DNA of 64,000 bases. It comes from Pseudoneurospora amorphoporcata (Eukaryota > Ascomycota > Sordariomycetes > Sordariales > Sordariaceae). The notes beneath the pieces were generated by a model. That model saw only the letters and a list, made by a program, of their open reading frames with translations. It was not told the DNA's origin and made no database searches. Positions 1-11,237 of this stretch are shown piece by piece. Within the stretch, counting starts at the first letter, position 1, and every line of letters starts with the position of its first letter. Made by a program: the position numbers and the translations under genes. Location of the stretch: the NCBI GenBank assembly GCA_033297205.1, contig MU859140.1, positions 62,001 to 126,000 of the forward strand, read 5' to 3'.

Positions 1-1128
1 CCACAACGTTTTGCACGAGGAAAGCCTTTTATATGTAATCGGCAAGTCTTTAGAGGCCATCCTTCTGTCTCAAATGTGTCTTTCCACCCGTCCGCGGCCT
101 CTGTTGGACCCCTTCTCCTCACATTCTACTACTGGAAAGGTCATTACTAGTCTGGTACGTAGGCAGAGCACTTTACTCCATGGAGTTGGTGAGTGAGCAC
201 AGCTCATGTAGGATTTTGGCAGCGGGTCGAGCTAATCCGTACCTTACCTTACTTATCAACCTGAAGGAGTAGTGGATGTAAAGTACTTTGCCCAAGTACC
301 GAACATGGGATATGATTCGTTTGGGTGACAAAGTTATGCACCCAAGACCGTTCGTTGTATGTTCCAGCTCGGCTGCCTATCAATTCCTGCAAGAGGACTC
401 TTCTCCGGCTTCTGGTGGGTTTTATGAAGTCGGGGCGCATGAGTTCCACCACCATACCACCTCGCAGACGGAGGATCCTACCAAGGGTGGTCTGGCCATG
501 GACCTCATGGGTCATCGTACACGAATGGCTGCTATCGACTTGAATGATTTCTGACATGGTCAACTCTGCGCGAGGGTCGTCAACTTCGTTGTTGAAGTAT
601 CTCACGCGGGCATTCTGGGAAGAGCTTACCAGGCATGAATAGACGGGGGTAGTTATGAGTTGGGAGCCTCTCCTTTCGAGATGAGATCATGGGCGACAGG
701 AGTAGGGAAGAGCTCTACCTATAGTGTCTCCGGTCGTGCAAGAGATGAAATCCATCACCTACCCGCCACCCTGGTTGTCGTACCCACCAGCTCGTGGAAG
801 TTGTCTGGGACAAAACGCGGGGTCGCTTGGTTGTGTGACCCCGCGCAGCTAGACTAGAACTAGTGCTGCACCTGGCTCCAGAACATGGCAAACAGTTACT
901 AGAGACATTCCTGCCGTAAAAAGTGGACTCTTTACACATTGGGCAACACAGAAGGGGCCATTCACCTGGACTGGACGAAAATTTCCCACCAACAGCAATC
1001 AAGAAATAGGGGCAAGGTGTGATAGAGGGTCGGTAGATACAAACATCTAAATATAAGGAATAAATAAATAAGGACGTCTTTGGGGTTGGTCAATCGAAGA
1101 AGCAACATCCGGAATACGAAAAAAAGTG
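1..1128. other. Left-end stretch without a supported gene
   Basis: Short open frames exist on both strands, but none has a convincing start, domain or splice pattern. A minus-strand frame at 249-605 contains a chance ubiquitin-like string and was rejected. The stretch may hold the distal end of a gene lying outside the window. Confidence 0.5.
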
Positions 1129-1135
1129 AAAAAAA
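1129..1135 (-). terminator. Pol III terminator of tRNA-Gly
   Basis: Seven T residues on the minus strand begin five bases past the tRNA 3' end, and a second T-run follows. This is the usual RNA polymerase III stop. Confidence 0.75.
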
Positions 1136-1139
1136 GGGT

Positions 1140-1226
1140 TGCGCCGACCGGGGTTCGAACCCGGGTCCCTCGCTGGTTCCAAAGAAATTTGGGAAGCGAG
1201 GATGCTAACCACTATACCATCGGCGC
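1140..1226 (-). tRNA. tRNA-Gly(CCC) with intron
   Basis: The minus strand folds into a full cloverleaf. The acceptor stem GCGCCGA pairs perfectly with TCGGCGC, the D-arm is TGGTATAGTGGTTAGCA, and the T-arm GGGTTCGAACCCC carries an intact B box. The anticodon stem CTCGC/GCGAG encloses TTCCCA followed by extra bases before the 3' stem. This gives anticodon CCC with an intron of roughly 14-16 bases after position 37, to be removed by the SEN endonuclease, one subunit of which is encoded at 35250. The end at 1140 includes the discriminator A. Confidence 0.93.
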
Positions 1227-1559
1227 GGTTTGCTTGTTGAAATAGTTTCAAAAGCATCGGTTTATGTATGCCAAGACTATACCCCGCACCACCAATAAGG
1301 GCCGGTTCACGCCGATGGGCATGCATTCTAGTCGTAATCCCGCTTTAACACAACTTTTGCGCTGACCCTTGTTCTTTGGGGCATACAGCAATAGTTTACC
1401 GACACTTATTTCAATCTCCATCAGAATGCTATACATCCTAACGTTCAAGTATTCACGACTGTGCTGCGCACAAGGTTTTGGGAGACCGAAAACATGATGT
1501 TCGTTTCTAAGCAGAATACTTGATCTACTAACTCTACAGTTGAGTATCAGTTAACCCAA
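1227..1559. other. Spacer upstream of tRNA-Gly
   Basis: Nothing recognisable was seen. It is the 5' flank of the minus-strand tRNA and the 3' flank of the NmrA-like relic. Confidence 0.5.
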
Positions 1560-2030
1560 TCACTGCTTTATCTTGGCCGCGATGTCGACCGCGCGCTTGG
1601 TCGCCTCATCCAAATCCTCCTTCGGCAGCCCCAGCAACTGATTATCCACCTCCTCCTCATCAAAAGCCGCTTTGCCAAACCAACTGACCTCGTCGGGCAG
1701 GAAAATTGAGGCGTACAGACAGGGCAAGCACAAACCCATGGCTGGGGTCAGTCGCCATGAGCTTCAATCCGCGCTCCCTCCTCGCCACGGACGATTCCTT
1801 CGTAATAGTCCACTCGTCATCCGTCGTTCCGATAACAGGGTGCACCGAGTCCAGCATATTCCTCTGCGAGACATTAAAGCTCCGGACATTCAGCTGTTTG
1901 TTCTTCCACCTCGCAACCGTGAGATCCTGATCGTTCTCGTCCTCAGGCAGCTCCTTTAGGCTGAAGAGCTTTGCAACGGCCCTTCCCACCTGTCTCGTCG
2001 TGGTGGTCCAGATCTTTGGATCATATCACG
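1560..2030 (-). pseudogene. NmrA/isoflavone-reductase-like, C-terminal stump with frameshift
   Basis: The minus strand encodes about 150 residues typical of the C-terminal half of fungal NmrA-like (atypical SDR, isoflavone-reductase-like) proteins: RQVGRAVAKLFSLKE, then VSQRNMLDSVHPVIGTTD, DEWTITKE, FLPDEVSWFGKAAF and GLPKEDLDEATKRAV ending in TGA at 1560. Family members have an N-terminal Rossmann half of about 150-200 residues. That half is absent here, because the similarity stops near 2030, where sequence of a different gene on the opposite strand begins. The frame also changes near 1738-1745, so the stump cannot be read through. I read this as the relic of a rearrangement. The family call is from memory of conserved motifs, not from a search. 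Confidence 0.65.
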
Positions 2031-3169
2031 ACTCTTCATCTCCTCACTGCCTACCTCGGTGTCCTTATTGGTGGTGTGACCTTCACCGGATCAATTGTGG
2101 CTTTTCTGAAGCTCGCCGGAAGAATGTCTTCCAAGCCAACCATTCTACCCGGCCGCCACCTGATCAACTCTGGTCTTGTCGCCTCGAACATTGCCACAAT
2201 GGGTGCCTTCGTCACACCGGCCCCTGGATCTCCGGCAATTGCTGCCGACGCTCCGGCTGCCAACACCGTGCTTTCATTCCTCAAGGGCTACACCACAACC
2301 GCAGCCATTGGTGGTGCCGACATGCCGGTGGTTATTAACGTCTTGAACGCTTACAGTGGCTTTGCTCTTGTAGCCGAAGGCTTCATGCTGGACAACCCAC
2401 TGCTGGCGACAGTTGGTGCACTCATAGGTGTATCGGGCTCCATCCTTTCGTACATCATGTGCGTGGCCATGAACCGTTCACTCACCAATGTCCTGTTTGG
2501 TGGAATATCTGCGCCAAAGGGAAGTGTGACGCAGACGAATGTTGAAGACACAGCCGAAGCCCTTGCCAATGCCGAATCTGTCATCATTGTTGTCGGGTAC
2601 GGCATGGCTGTAGCCAAAGCGCAGCATGCAAGTTCGGACATCACCCAGATGCTGCGTTCCAAGGGCATCAAAGTGCGCTTTGCCATTCGCCCCGTAGCCG
2701 GTCGCATGCCCGGTCAGTGCAATGTTCTTCTCGCGGAAGCTAGCGTGCCATATGACATTGTCCTAGAGATGGATGAGATCAACGATGACTTTGGCGAGAC
2801 GGACCTCACACTTGTTATTGGAGCGAACGACACTGTCAACCCGATTGCCTTAGAGCCAGGCAGTCCTATTGCTGGGATGCCCGTTTTGCATACTTGGAAG
2901 AGTAAGCAGGTCGTGGTGATGAAGAGAGGTTTTGGCTAGTGGATACGGTAAGAATTCCACCAAGACGTGGGTTTAAGAGTTGAAGGAGCTGACGTCTTGA
3001 AACAGCCGACGTACCGAATCCATGTTCTACATGCCGGGGACGAAGATGCTCTTCGGGGACGCGAGAGGTACGACAGAAGGTAAGTGGTTGTTCTCTGGAC
3101 AAAGTGTATTTGAATTGATACTGACCAACCTATCCCATCAAAGCCGCGAGTGAATCCCGGTTGAAGTGA
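2031..3169 (+). pseudogene. NAD(P) transhydrogenase (NNT/PntB part), 5'-truncated and broken
   Basis: The translation matches the C-terminal beta part of proton-pumping mitochondrial NAD(P) transhydrogenase. It has the membrane segment LGVLIGGVTFTGSIVAF, the motif LPGRHLINSG, further hydrophobic helices, and the NADP(H)-binding domain III with VGYGMAVAKAQH, RPVAGRMPGQCNVLLAEA and GANDTVNP. The whole alpha part and the first beta helices (some 600-700 residues) are missing. Reading stops at a TAG at 2937-2939, just before a normal intron (about 2948-3005). An apparent one-base gain near 2937 and one-base loss near 3021 compensate each other. Past them the expected MFYMPGTKMLFGDA is legible, then a second intron and an intact C-terminus ending TGA at 3167-3169. 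The 5' end abuts the NmrA-like stump head to head. An intact copy may exist elsewhere. Confidence 0.85.
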
Positions 3170-4092
3170 TAATCGCGATGCCCTTTCTTTCTTATTCCTT
3201 TTTACCTATTCTACATCACCGTATCTCTCCCTTTGCAGATGGCTCTTGATTCTCTCCGCAAAGCAGAAGAGGCTGTTTGAATGCTAGCCAAATATTTAGG
3301 CTGACCCCGTCGTCGGTCATTCAGGTGTTTAGGATACACAGATACCCAGCCATTGGATAGTCAAGCCAGTACCTGCAGACATACTTTTACTTCCTGTTTT
3401 ATACCACCATTTCCCTATCCATTTCCAGGTCTGTCTGGAATTGGTCCGCATGTAGAGATATTTAGCAGTCTTGACGCTAAAAGCATTACCGACCAAGACA
3501 AGCTTTCACTCTCTGCAAAGTGAACTTGAGCTTGGAACCCAACTGGTGAAAGCAGTCGTCGCGCAAGGATGACGTTCCAAGTAACTCCGAATAGCTATAC
3601 GAATAAGATTCCTAACCCTCCAGGCTTATAATGAGATTTTGACGAACCCCGACGACTTCCGCTTCGAAAAATAAGGCACATATCTCACATGTTACACAAC
3701 GCAAACCGCCCCAATCTTAGATCACATTTCTGCTCGTCTTCAACTACCATTCTCACGAGCTCGACGATGACAAACCATTAACTGGACATCGGTTGCATCG
3801 CGACAAGAAAGACAAAATAGTCCACCAGTAAATCCTCTTGTCGCGACGTTCCTGTGCTCAAGCGGGCCCATAATCTAGGCTGAATTGGGGAGTGCGGAGA
3901 GAGACACGGAAAGGGCCTCCCGGATGTCCATCTCATTGCCACGCCACCGTGGTAATTTCCCCTTTTGGGACCGGTGAACGGAGGACGAACAAATGGCCAT
4001 AAACTCACCTCGTCCCAGTCTGCTGGTGAATTCCACGACGTTCAGGCCGTTGTGCTGTCTAGAGGTCGTTACAGTGACGGCAGACCGTCAAG
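3170..4092. other. Intergenic, upstream of GH5 gene
   Basis: No coding sequence recognised. A pyrimidine-rich patch lies near 3184-3235. The proximal few hundred bases presumably hold the promoter and leader of the glucanase gene. Confidence 0.5.
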
Positions 4093-6134
4093 ATGAAATT
4101 CACGAGTACTTTGGCCTTTGGCCTTAGTCTGGCCGCTGAAGTTACGGTGGCTGCCAAGATACAGCAAGCACCAAAGGTGAAGAATTTCGTCAACTCAATG
4201 TTTGTCTTTGGCATTATACTAACATCATGTGTCCTTTGTACAGATGACATGTCCGCCCGGCAGCTTCAAGGAGCTCTCAGCTCAAGCGTTCATGGACGCC
4301 GCGACTCCTGGATGGAATATCGGAAATACGCTTGACGCCGTTCCCGACGAAGGATCTTGGAATAACCCTATCTTCCAGGCTAATGCCCTTGACGTAGTTA
4401 AAGCAGCTGGGTTCAAGTCTGTTCGGATTCCTGGTAGGCATCCTCTACTCTCTTTCCTTCCTTCTTTCCCCTCCAACTTCTGGCCGTCTTTCACTCTCAT
4501 CAATCTACCATGATAGTCACCAAAAAGACTGACCACGACCACCATCAGTAACCTACTCCGACCACTTCCTCCTCCCCAACTCCCTAACGAACCACACCAT
4601 CTCTCCCACCTGGCTCGACCGCGTCTCCACCGTAATCGACATGGCCACCTCCCGCGGACTTTTGGTCGTAACAAACATGCACCACGACTCCTGGGCCTGG
4701 GCCGACGTCTCTTCTGCCTCGGGTAAAAACATCACCCTCATCCGCGAAAAGTTTTATTCCGGCTGGCTGCAAATCGCTACCCGCCTCGCCTGCAAGCCCT
4801 CCACCGTGGCTTTTGAGCCCATCAACGAGCCACCTGGCTCGACGGCTGAAGACGCAGAAAGACTTATGGGTCTTAACGATCTGTTCATCCAAGCATTGCG
4901 GGAGAGTGGCGGGTGGAATAAAGATCGCGTGGTCACCCTGAGTGCGCTAAACATGGGCGGAGCTGATCGCATGCAAAATGGGTGGTTTAGGGTTCCGAAG
5001 AATATGACGAACCCGTGGGCTTTCCAATTCCATTATTACTCGCCCTACGACTTCATCTTTCAGGCGTGGGGGAAGACGGTGTGGGGGTCTGAGAGCGATA
5101 AAGCGAGCCTGGTAGCGGATTTGGAAGCTGTTAGGGGCAACCTCACGGCGGTTACGGGGGATGCGAAGATCCCGGTCTATCTGGGCGAGTATGATGCGAG
5201 CCAGTTGAGTTTGGAGGCTGCCGCTAGGTGGCGGTGGTTTGATACCGTCATGTCAGCTGCGAGGAGACTGAATATTGTTCCAGTGCTGTGGGACAATGGA
5301 CTGGATAATTTGCAGAGGGAGACAGAAAAGTGGAGGGATGAAGTCGCGGTGGAGATTATTGTTAATGCCGTGAAAGGAAAAAAGAACGCGTTGGCTGAGA
5401 GTACGGTGGATGGCGGCGCGACGACGCAGGAGAGTTCGGCGTATGTGTTTAATAAGGTTGGGGAGGATATCGGTGAGCAAGGGAGGAACTTGTCGTTTGC
5501 GTTGAATGGGAACCGGTTCAAGGCGTTGAGTGTTGATGGGGTGGCGCTTAAGGCTGGGAAGGATTATGCGGTCCAGGAGGGGACAGTGACCCTCAAGAAG
5601 GAGTTCTTGGGCAAGTACCTCTCCAAGGATGCGGCGCCGGGGACCAAGGCAAATATCACGGTTACGTTCTCGGCTGGCGCAAAGAGTCAGGTGGAGATCG
5701 TCCAGTGGGATCTGCCGGTGCCGGCACAGACGAGCTCGTCGGCGAGCGCGGTGCCGGCAGGTCAAGATTTGTCGATTCCGGTGGTCTGGAAGGGTCTCCA
5801 TCGCGTGGCGGCGGTAAAGATGATCAAGGCGGATGGGTCGTACTTGTTTGATGACTGGACCGTGTGGTTGCCTGAGTTGCAGAAGGGTCGTGGTGTAAGT
5901 GTCTTTCTTTCCTCTTTCCTCTTTCCTCCTCCCTTTTCCGGAGTCCTGGGCCAAGCGCTAACAAGAAAACAGACATATGGCGGCCAGTGGGATTTTGACT
6001 TTGACAAGCTCATCATCCGGAGGCAGACGCTGGATGCCGTGATTGCTTCGGGCCAGAGTGCCACGCTCACGTTCGAGTTCTACCCACGTGCGGCAGGGAA
6101 CGGGAATTACTTGAATTATACCCTGACCGTTTGA
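4093..6134 (+). CDS. Secreted GH5 glycoside hydrolase (endoglucanase-like) with C-terminal Ig-like/CBM module
   Basis: The model is join(4093..4176, 4244..4433, 4549..5894, 5973..6134), 593 aa. It starts with a signal peptide (MKFTSTLAFGLSLAAEVTVA). The GH5 domain spans residues 30 to about 375, with GWNIGNTLDA, VRIPVTYSDHF formed across intron 2, MHHDSW, the acid/base Glu185 in FEPINEP and the probable nucleophile Glu305 in YLGEYD. Residues about 400-480 resemble a CBM_X2-type module (GKDYAVQEGTVTLKK), and a final beta-rich domain follows that resembles CBM46. This arrangement is known in endo-beta-1,4-glucanases of family GH5; the exact substrate is inferred. Intron 3 is 78 bases, in frame and free of stops, so its retention would add 26 residues. 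The gene is convergent with the next one, with only 54 bases between the stop codons. Confidence 0.9.
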
Positions 6135-6188
6135 TCAGAGGGATTGAGGGGTATCATTGGTGTTTCTGTCAGTGTTAAGGGGTAATAC

Positions 6189-7188
6189 TCATGGAGGCGT
6201 TGGAAGTTGCGCTACCACTTCTTTCTTCTTTCCCCAACTAAAAGGTCGGAACTTGGCTTGCCGTTCCTCCATCACAACCTCCTCATGCTGTGGTTGTTGT
6301 TGTTGCTGTTGTTGCTCCACACTTCCCCCAAAGGCAGGGCTGATACTCCGCCGAATTTCCTTCACTTTCAAGAATGTCGGGGCTTGCCAGTCCTGGTTGA
6401 CCAGTTTCTTGCGCCAGGATGTCTTGCTGAATTCCGCAAGTAACTTGTCTCTCATGTCCTTGGCTGTGTTGATGTTTTCCCCCATTTCGATGCCTAGCTC
6501 GAGGAGAAGGTGGGAGGCGAAAATTTGGCAGTTGTTATCGATCAAGCCGTATCTCGAATTCATCTTCTTTATTGCCTTGTTGCCTGTGTAGGTGTGAGTA
6601 GGGGGTGTTAAGTGCTTATTCCGGTATTTTGCTCGGACTTACTGGCTGCTAATACTGCTTGGTCATTCCACCCCGTCTCACCAACTTGCAGTTTGTTCGT
6701 CCACTTTTGGGTACCAACTAAGCCGTGCTGGTTCACCACTGTGAAGTCTTTTTCCTGCTCTAATAGTCAGCATTTGTTTCCCGGATCCCAGCGATTCTAG
6801 ATTACCAACATACCATCCACAACTCATGATAATAATCCGTATCCTGATCCCCCACTATCACAGCCCAGTGATTTGTCGGATCCGGAAACTCGCCCATTTC
6901 CTTGGTGATAGCCTGGCCCAGTCGCGTGTGCTCGGCAAACAACACTCCTAGGTTGTCCGCCACGGGATGCCAAGCGATAAAGACTGGTCGTTTTTTGCAG
7001 TGGTGGTGTTCCCTGCCGGGCGGAATAATAGACGGTAATGCGCCCAAACCGATGATGCCGGCGAGGGCGCTCTGGACTTTCGATAGCATGTCATGGCGAT
7101 GGGCCGCTTCTGATTGGGTTTCAGAGGGCGCGACGGACCGCGAGTCGGAGTCGCTGCCGCCTCTGGATAAGAGATGTCTCATATGCAT
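6189..7188 (-). CDS. Putative permuted papain-fold (NlpC/P60-, LRAT- or PPPDE-like) protein
   Basis: The model is complement(join(6189..6583, 6643..6754, 6814..7188)), 293 aa; donors and acceptors are canonical and the frame is continuous. No named family is certain. Residues about 65-125 hold a conserved-looking block with His107 in NHWAVIVGD followed by YYHELWM. Exon 3 has Cys181 in IDNNCQIFASHLL. A His in HWA(V)xVG followed much later by Asn-Cys-x-x-Phe is the layout of circularly permuted papain-like folds such as LRAT and PPPDE, so a cysteine hydrolase or acyltransferase fold is my inference. The N-terminus is Ser-rich and a seven-residue poly-Gln tract lies in the C-terminal third. There is no signal peptide. 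Confidence 0.7.
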
Positions 7189-8257
7189 CTTTCAGGCTGA
7201 TGTTGCCTCTGTTGCTGGCGTTGTCGATATTGTTGAGTTTGTATAGTGATGTATCGTTTTGTGATCTAGCCCTCAATGGCTTTGAAGCCCCCACTGACAG
7301 CGCCTTCGATTTGTAAGAAGTCGTCCTTGCCTCGTGACAGGAATATTTGGCAACGCCAAGCCCCGTTGTTTGCATGAGGAGGGTCGGGAAGGATCGACTC
7401 TTTATATCCTTCTTTTTTTCGAAATGTCTCACAAGCTCACAGCTGGAAGCACTGTGGAACGAGATCGTCGGAAGTCGCGGCAACAGTTACCGTACGTATT
7501 TTCTGTGTTGGGTCAGCTGAGATTCGGCTTTCGAAAATGGATCACTGATCGTTATGTCCCCAAGGCAGGGGGGTTCATTGGGGGGGTAACTGTACTCCGA
7601 AGTGCGGCGATGCAAGGTCGACAGTGTGGCGTTGAGCAAAAAATGGCGGGCGAGACGCGCGTGGTTTCGTGGCGCAGTCAACGAGGGCAGCTGATCATTG
7701 TTCAAGATCCCAGACGGGCATCTTGGGTCTGCCATTTCATCGCCCGTTTTGATGTTGTTTGTCTGCCTATGTTTGTAAGCAGATGTTTAACATAGGTAGT
7801 GTAGTCTTTTGGCATCGAAGGTTGCCCGTAACGATCATTATAGCGGCGAGAAGGAGTCTCTCTAGCGCTTTCCGGGGGACAACAACAAGCCCAGGCCCAG
7901 GGCATGGAGGTCCACAGCGGCACGGATGCTGACTTGCATATTTCAACCGTTGCATGTTACAAAAAGCCGACCCCATGAAGGCATCATGAGATCTGAAAGA
8001 GAATGAAAAAAGCACAGATTCAGTACAGTTGTGTAGCGTAAGAAGTCTAGGTACGATGTTCAGCCCGAATCTGGTGGAGAAATGGAAAGTACACAGTGTA
8101 GGGGCTCTAGGCGCCCAGACCACTTCCCCAGGCACTGTAGATCGTTGACGTCACAGGACACCAATGTTTACTTCCTTCGAAAACCAACTTCCACTTCGAC
8201 TTTTACGAAACAACATTCAACAATCAAAACATCAATCTCGAGAAATTCGGACATAGA
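7189..8257. other. Divergent intergenic region
   Basis: This separates the minus-strand papain-fold-like gene from the plus-strand GFA gene and should contain both promoters. A plus-strand open frame at 7334-7795 has no family resemblance or natural composition and was not called. Confidence 0.5.
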
Positions 8258-8939
8258 ATGCTCCTCAGCCGGGTCCTACCCAAGCCAACTTCGATATTCC
8301 GTGCCAGCCAGCCAAGAACACTTCGCCTGCCACAGACCGTTGCCTCTACAACCCTTACACCAACTTTCAGAAGGAACCCTCTCTTCCAGACATTCATCAT
8401 GAGCATCCACATGAAGGGCCGTTGCGTCTGCAAGAACTTGCAGTACTCGCTAGAACTTGAGTCTCTCGATGATGCGAGAACCACACTTTGCCATTGCAAC
8501 AGCTGCAAGAGGGCGTTTGGAACCAACTATGGTCTTACGACAAAGGTCCCCCTCCAGGGCTTCAAGTACGAGACCGGCACTCCGAAGAAGTTCAAGCAAC
8601 ACAATGGTGTTACAAGGGAGTTCTGTGATAACTGTGGTGCTTATATCTGCGAATACGGGGTAAGATCATGGTCAACGTTGTATATCATGGGCAACAATCA
8701 CTCACGCTTTCCACAGCAAGAGGCAGCGGACAAGTTCCGGTATATCATGTGGGGATCGTTTGACGAGCCGGAAAAGGTGCCTCCCAAGGGCGAGTTCTTT
8801 TGCAAGAACAAGCCAAAGTGGATGCCCGATATTCCAGGTATGGTTCAAGAAGATGATTCTGGCGTGAGTGAAGTATCCGTCAAGTGTAGGATCTAACCGA
8901 ATTGCAGACACCTTCCGGAAGCAGGAGATCAAGGAGTAA
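8258..8939 (+). CDS. GFA-domain (glutathione-dependent formaldehyde-activating-like) protein, probably mitochondrial
   Basis: The model is join(8258..8659, 8717..8837, 8908..8939), 184 aa. Zinc-binding cysteines of the GFA/CENP-V family are present as GRCVCKNLQY, LCHCNSCKRAFG and FCDNCGAYI, followed by the family block FRYIMWGSFDEPE. The first 47 residues are Arg/Ser/Thr-rich with no acidic residue (MLLSRVLPKPTSIFRASQPR), which looks like a mitochondrial presequence. A second in-frame ATG at 8399 (MSIHMKGRC) starts exactly at the folded domain, as in cytosolic relatives. Intron 1 (57 bases) is in frame without a stop, but removing it restores the family sequence. The substrate is not known from sequence, since many GFA proteins are not formaldehyde enzymes. 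Confidence 0.88.
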
Positions 8940-9032
8940 GGGGTTTGACGGCATGTATGACGAGAAATAACAACGGGATGAGCTTATGAATAATGATCTC
9001 TTAGCATTGAAACATTATTAGGTAACCTTCAG

Positions 9033-10200
9033 CTAATGTCTCACCATCTCCTTCCCGTGCTGAAGTTGGTGTGGATCAACGATAATCGCAGCCCTTCCCT
9101 GGAGCTTTCCGCTTGATACCACCTTCTCCAGCTCCTCGACCTGATCCAGCCCATAGAACGGAGTCATTTTTACCTTGACTCCACGTTCAGCGACAAACTT
9201 CAACAACTCTTCACTTTCCTCTCCCGAACACTGCAAGCTTCCCTTGATCCTCACATCCCTTAATATCAGCTCCATGAACGGAATCTTCACCTCCAATGGC
9301 TGAGCAACCTGCACCATCAAGCCATGCATCTTCGTAATCGCACAGGCCAATCCAGCCGCGTCATCCGCGTCAGACAGATTAACAGTAGCATCAACACCTC
9401 CCGTAGCAAACAACCCATTATGGTCTACGTCCTTCCCGTCATCCTCCAGCACCGCCTTTCCAACCTCCCTCACGACCTCATCCTTCCCCTTCCTCGCATC
9501 AACAACGGCGTCCGCCCCCATCTCTCTCGTCAGCTGCAGACCCTCATCCCTCGCCTCGATACCCACAACCTTCAACCCCATCTTCGTCGCAAACTGCACC
9601 GCCAAGTGTCCCAACCCGCCTCCCGACCCGACTATCCCCAACCACTGCCCCGGCTGCAATCCTGCCTCCTTAACCGCTCTCCACGCCGTTCTGCCCGCGC
9701 ACCCCAGCGGCGCCGCCGCCAATAGCGAGACGCCCTCTGGAATGACCGTGCTCGTCCGACTACCGCGTACTCGGCAAACACCCCGTCGGCTTGGATCCCA
9801 ATGTGTCCATCGATATGCGCACAGTAATGCTTGTAATGCTCTCCTCCTCCAGCAGCCGTGCAATCCACGCACGATCCACAAAGTCCCAAAGGGATACCGC
9901 ACATGACGCGATCACCCGGTTTGAATGAGCCATCGGCTGCGACAGAGGAGCCGACGGCTACCACGGTTCCGGAACCTTCGTGTGATCCGGTCAAAGGGAG
10001 TGGGATGCTGGGTACGGCGCCCAGGCGGATGATGGTGTCGGTGTGGCAGTGAGAGGCGACAGCGACTTTTACGAGGAGGTCGTGAGGCCGGAGGGTGGAG
10101 GGGAGGGGACGGGGATGGAGGTTTGAATGTAGGGAGCACCGAAGGAAGTTATGCGGAGGGCTTGCATTGAGGCGGGGAGGGAGGGGGTTAGTTCGGCCAT
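9033..10200 (-). pseudogene. Zinc-dependent alcohol dehydrogenase with two frameshifts
   Basis: The minus strand encodes a medium-chain alcohol dehydrogenase read in three pieces. The start MAELTPSLPASMQALRITSF (10200) is in one frame. The catalytic-zinc region (VASHCHTD, GSHEGSGTVVAVG) and the structural zinc cysteines (CGSCVDCTAAGG...HYC) are in a second. The NAD-binding half (VGSGGGLGHLAVQFA) through to the stop at 9033 is in a third. The shifts fall at about 10091-10110, in a G/C-run-rich stretch, and about 9752-9765, where AEYAVV should run on into a linker before TSTVIPEG. No intron with usable splice sites can explain either shift. All key residues otherwise survive, so the breaks are recent or are sequencing errors. 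Intact length would be about 385 aa. Confidence 0.85.
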
Positions 10201-11237
10201 GATTTTTTTTGCTTGGTGTGGGTTGGTGCCGTTTGCATCGTGAATAAGATGGAGAATGTTGTTGAGTGAAACGGTGTTGAGGTGTGAAAAGAAAGAAGGA
10301 AGGTTTAGGTCCTAGGATGCCATGGACCCGCTTCGACACGTTGTCACTGCCGTTTCTCCGCAGTAGATTGGCGGGATGAGCTGTGGTTGGTAGGAAATCG
10401 AACGATGCGGCCGTCATCAATTCACGACTACGAGTGGCCCGAAATACCTATATAAGGTACCTACAGCTGATTTATCACAAGGACATCAGACTTGGTTTGA
10501 TACAGTCTCGGCAGTCATGGTGAGATGGCTGACTGCACGTCGCCAACCGATATATTAACCGACCAATATCGGGTTCCCCATCAAAGTGTCAAATACGACA
10601 TTGTTTGAGACACCATCATCTCACGTGGAATTGAGACAGAGGTACACACAGAAGTGGCGGGACATGTTGGGAATGTTTCAGGTGAGATATCTTTGTTAAA
10701 TGTTCCTTTGTCTCAGCTTATTCCGAAAAGAGATTGCGCGGGAGAGCTTCAGTGGACGCAAAGGCTTTGTGTTCAACAAAGAGAGTACGGAATCACGGTT
10801 CTCTCTGGGACTCAACATGTGTGCACCAGAGATGTCTCCCATTTCAACATCAAATTACCGAAAATTCGACAGCATTCACAGCTTCACACTTATAGCTTGG
10901 GCTAACCGTTCCCGATCTTAACAGGAAGGCATCCGATCAGCAGCATCCTTCAACAGCATCACTCAACCTTTTCTTCCGTTCTTTCCATTTAACCACTTAT
11001 TGCAGCAACTTGCCGGTCAAGTTCGCAATCTTCCCACCTCCCTACCACTTGTAATAACATTTAATAACCCACATCTCCGAGCCGGCCACTTCACAACCTA
11101 TTCTCCCTCCCAGTCTCCCAGAATTTAACCCTCCCTGGCCATCTCCAATCCCCAATTGTCTGCCAGTTCCAACAGTTTCAACAAACACCGTCTCCCAGCC
11201 AAACCAGTCAAACCTACTGCCGGAAACCAACAAGAAG
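10201..11237. other. Intergenic, no gene seen
   Basis: The region lies between the dehydrogenase start and the small basic protein. It should include the promoters of both. No conserved coding signal seen. Confidence 0.5.

Noticed and set aside
249..605. Minus-strand frame containing ILRLRGG and STLH, as at the ubiquitin C-terminus
   Set aside because: The two short strings are in the wrong order and nothing else of the ubiquitin fold is present; the frame also lacks an ATG at its start. Treated as chance.
5253..5954. Arg/His-rich 233-residue frame antisense to the GH5 gene
   Set aside because: Shadow frame of a well-supported coding exon.
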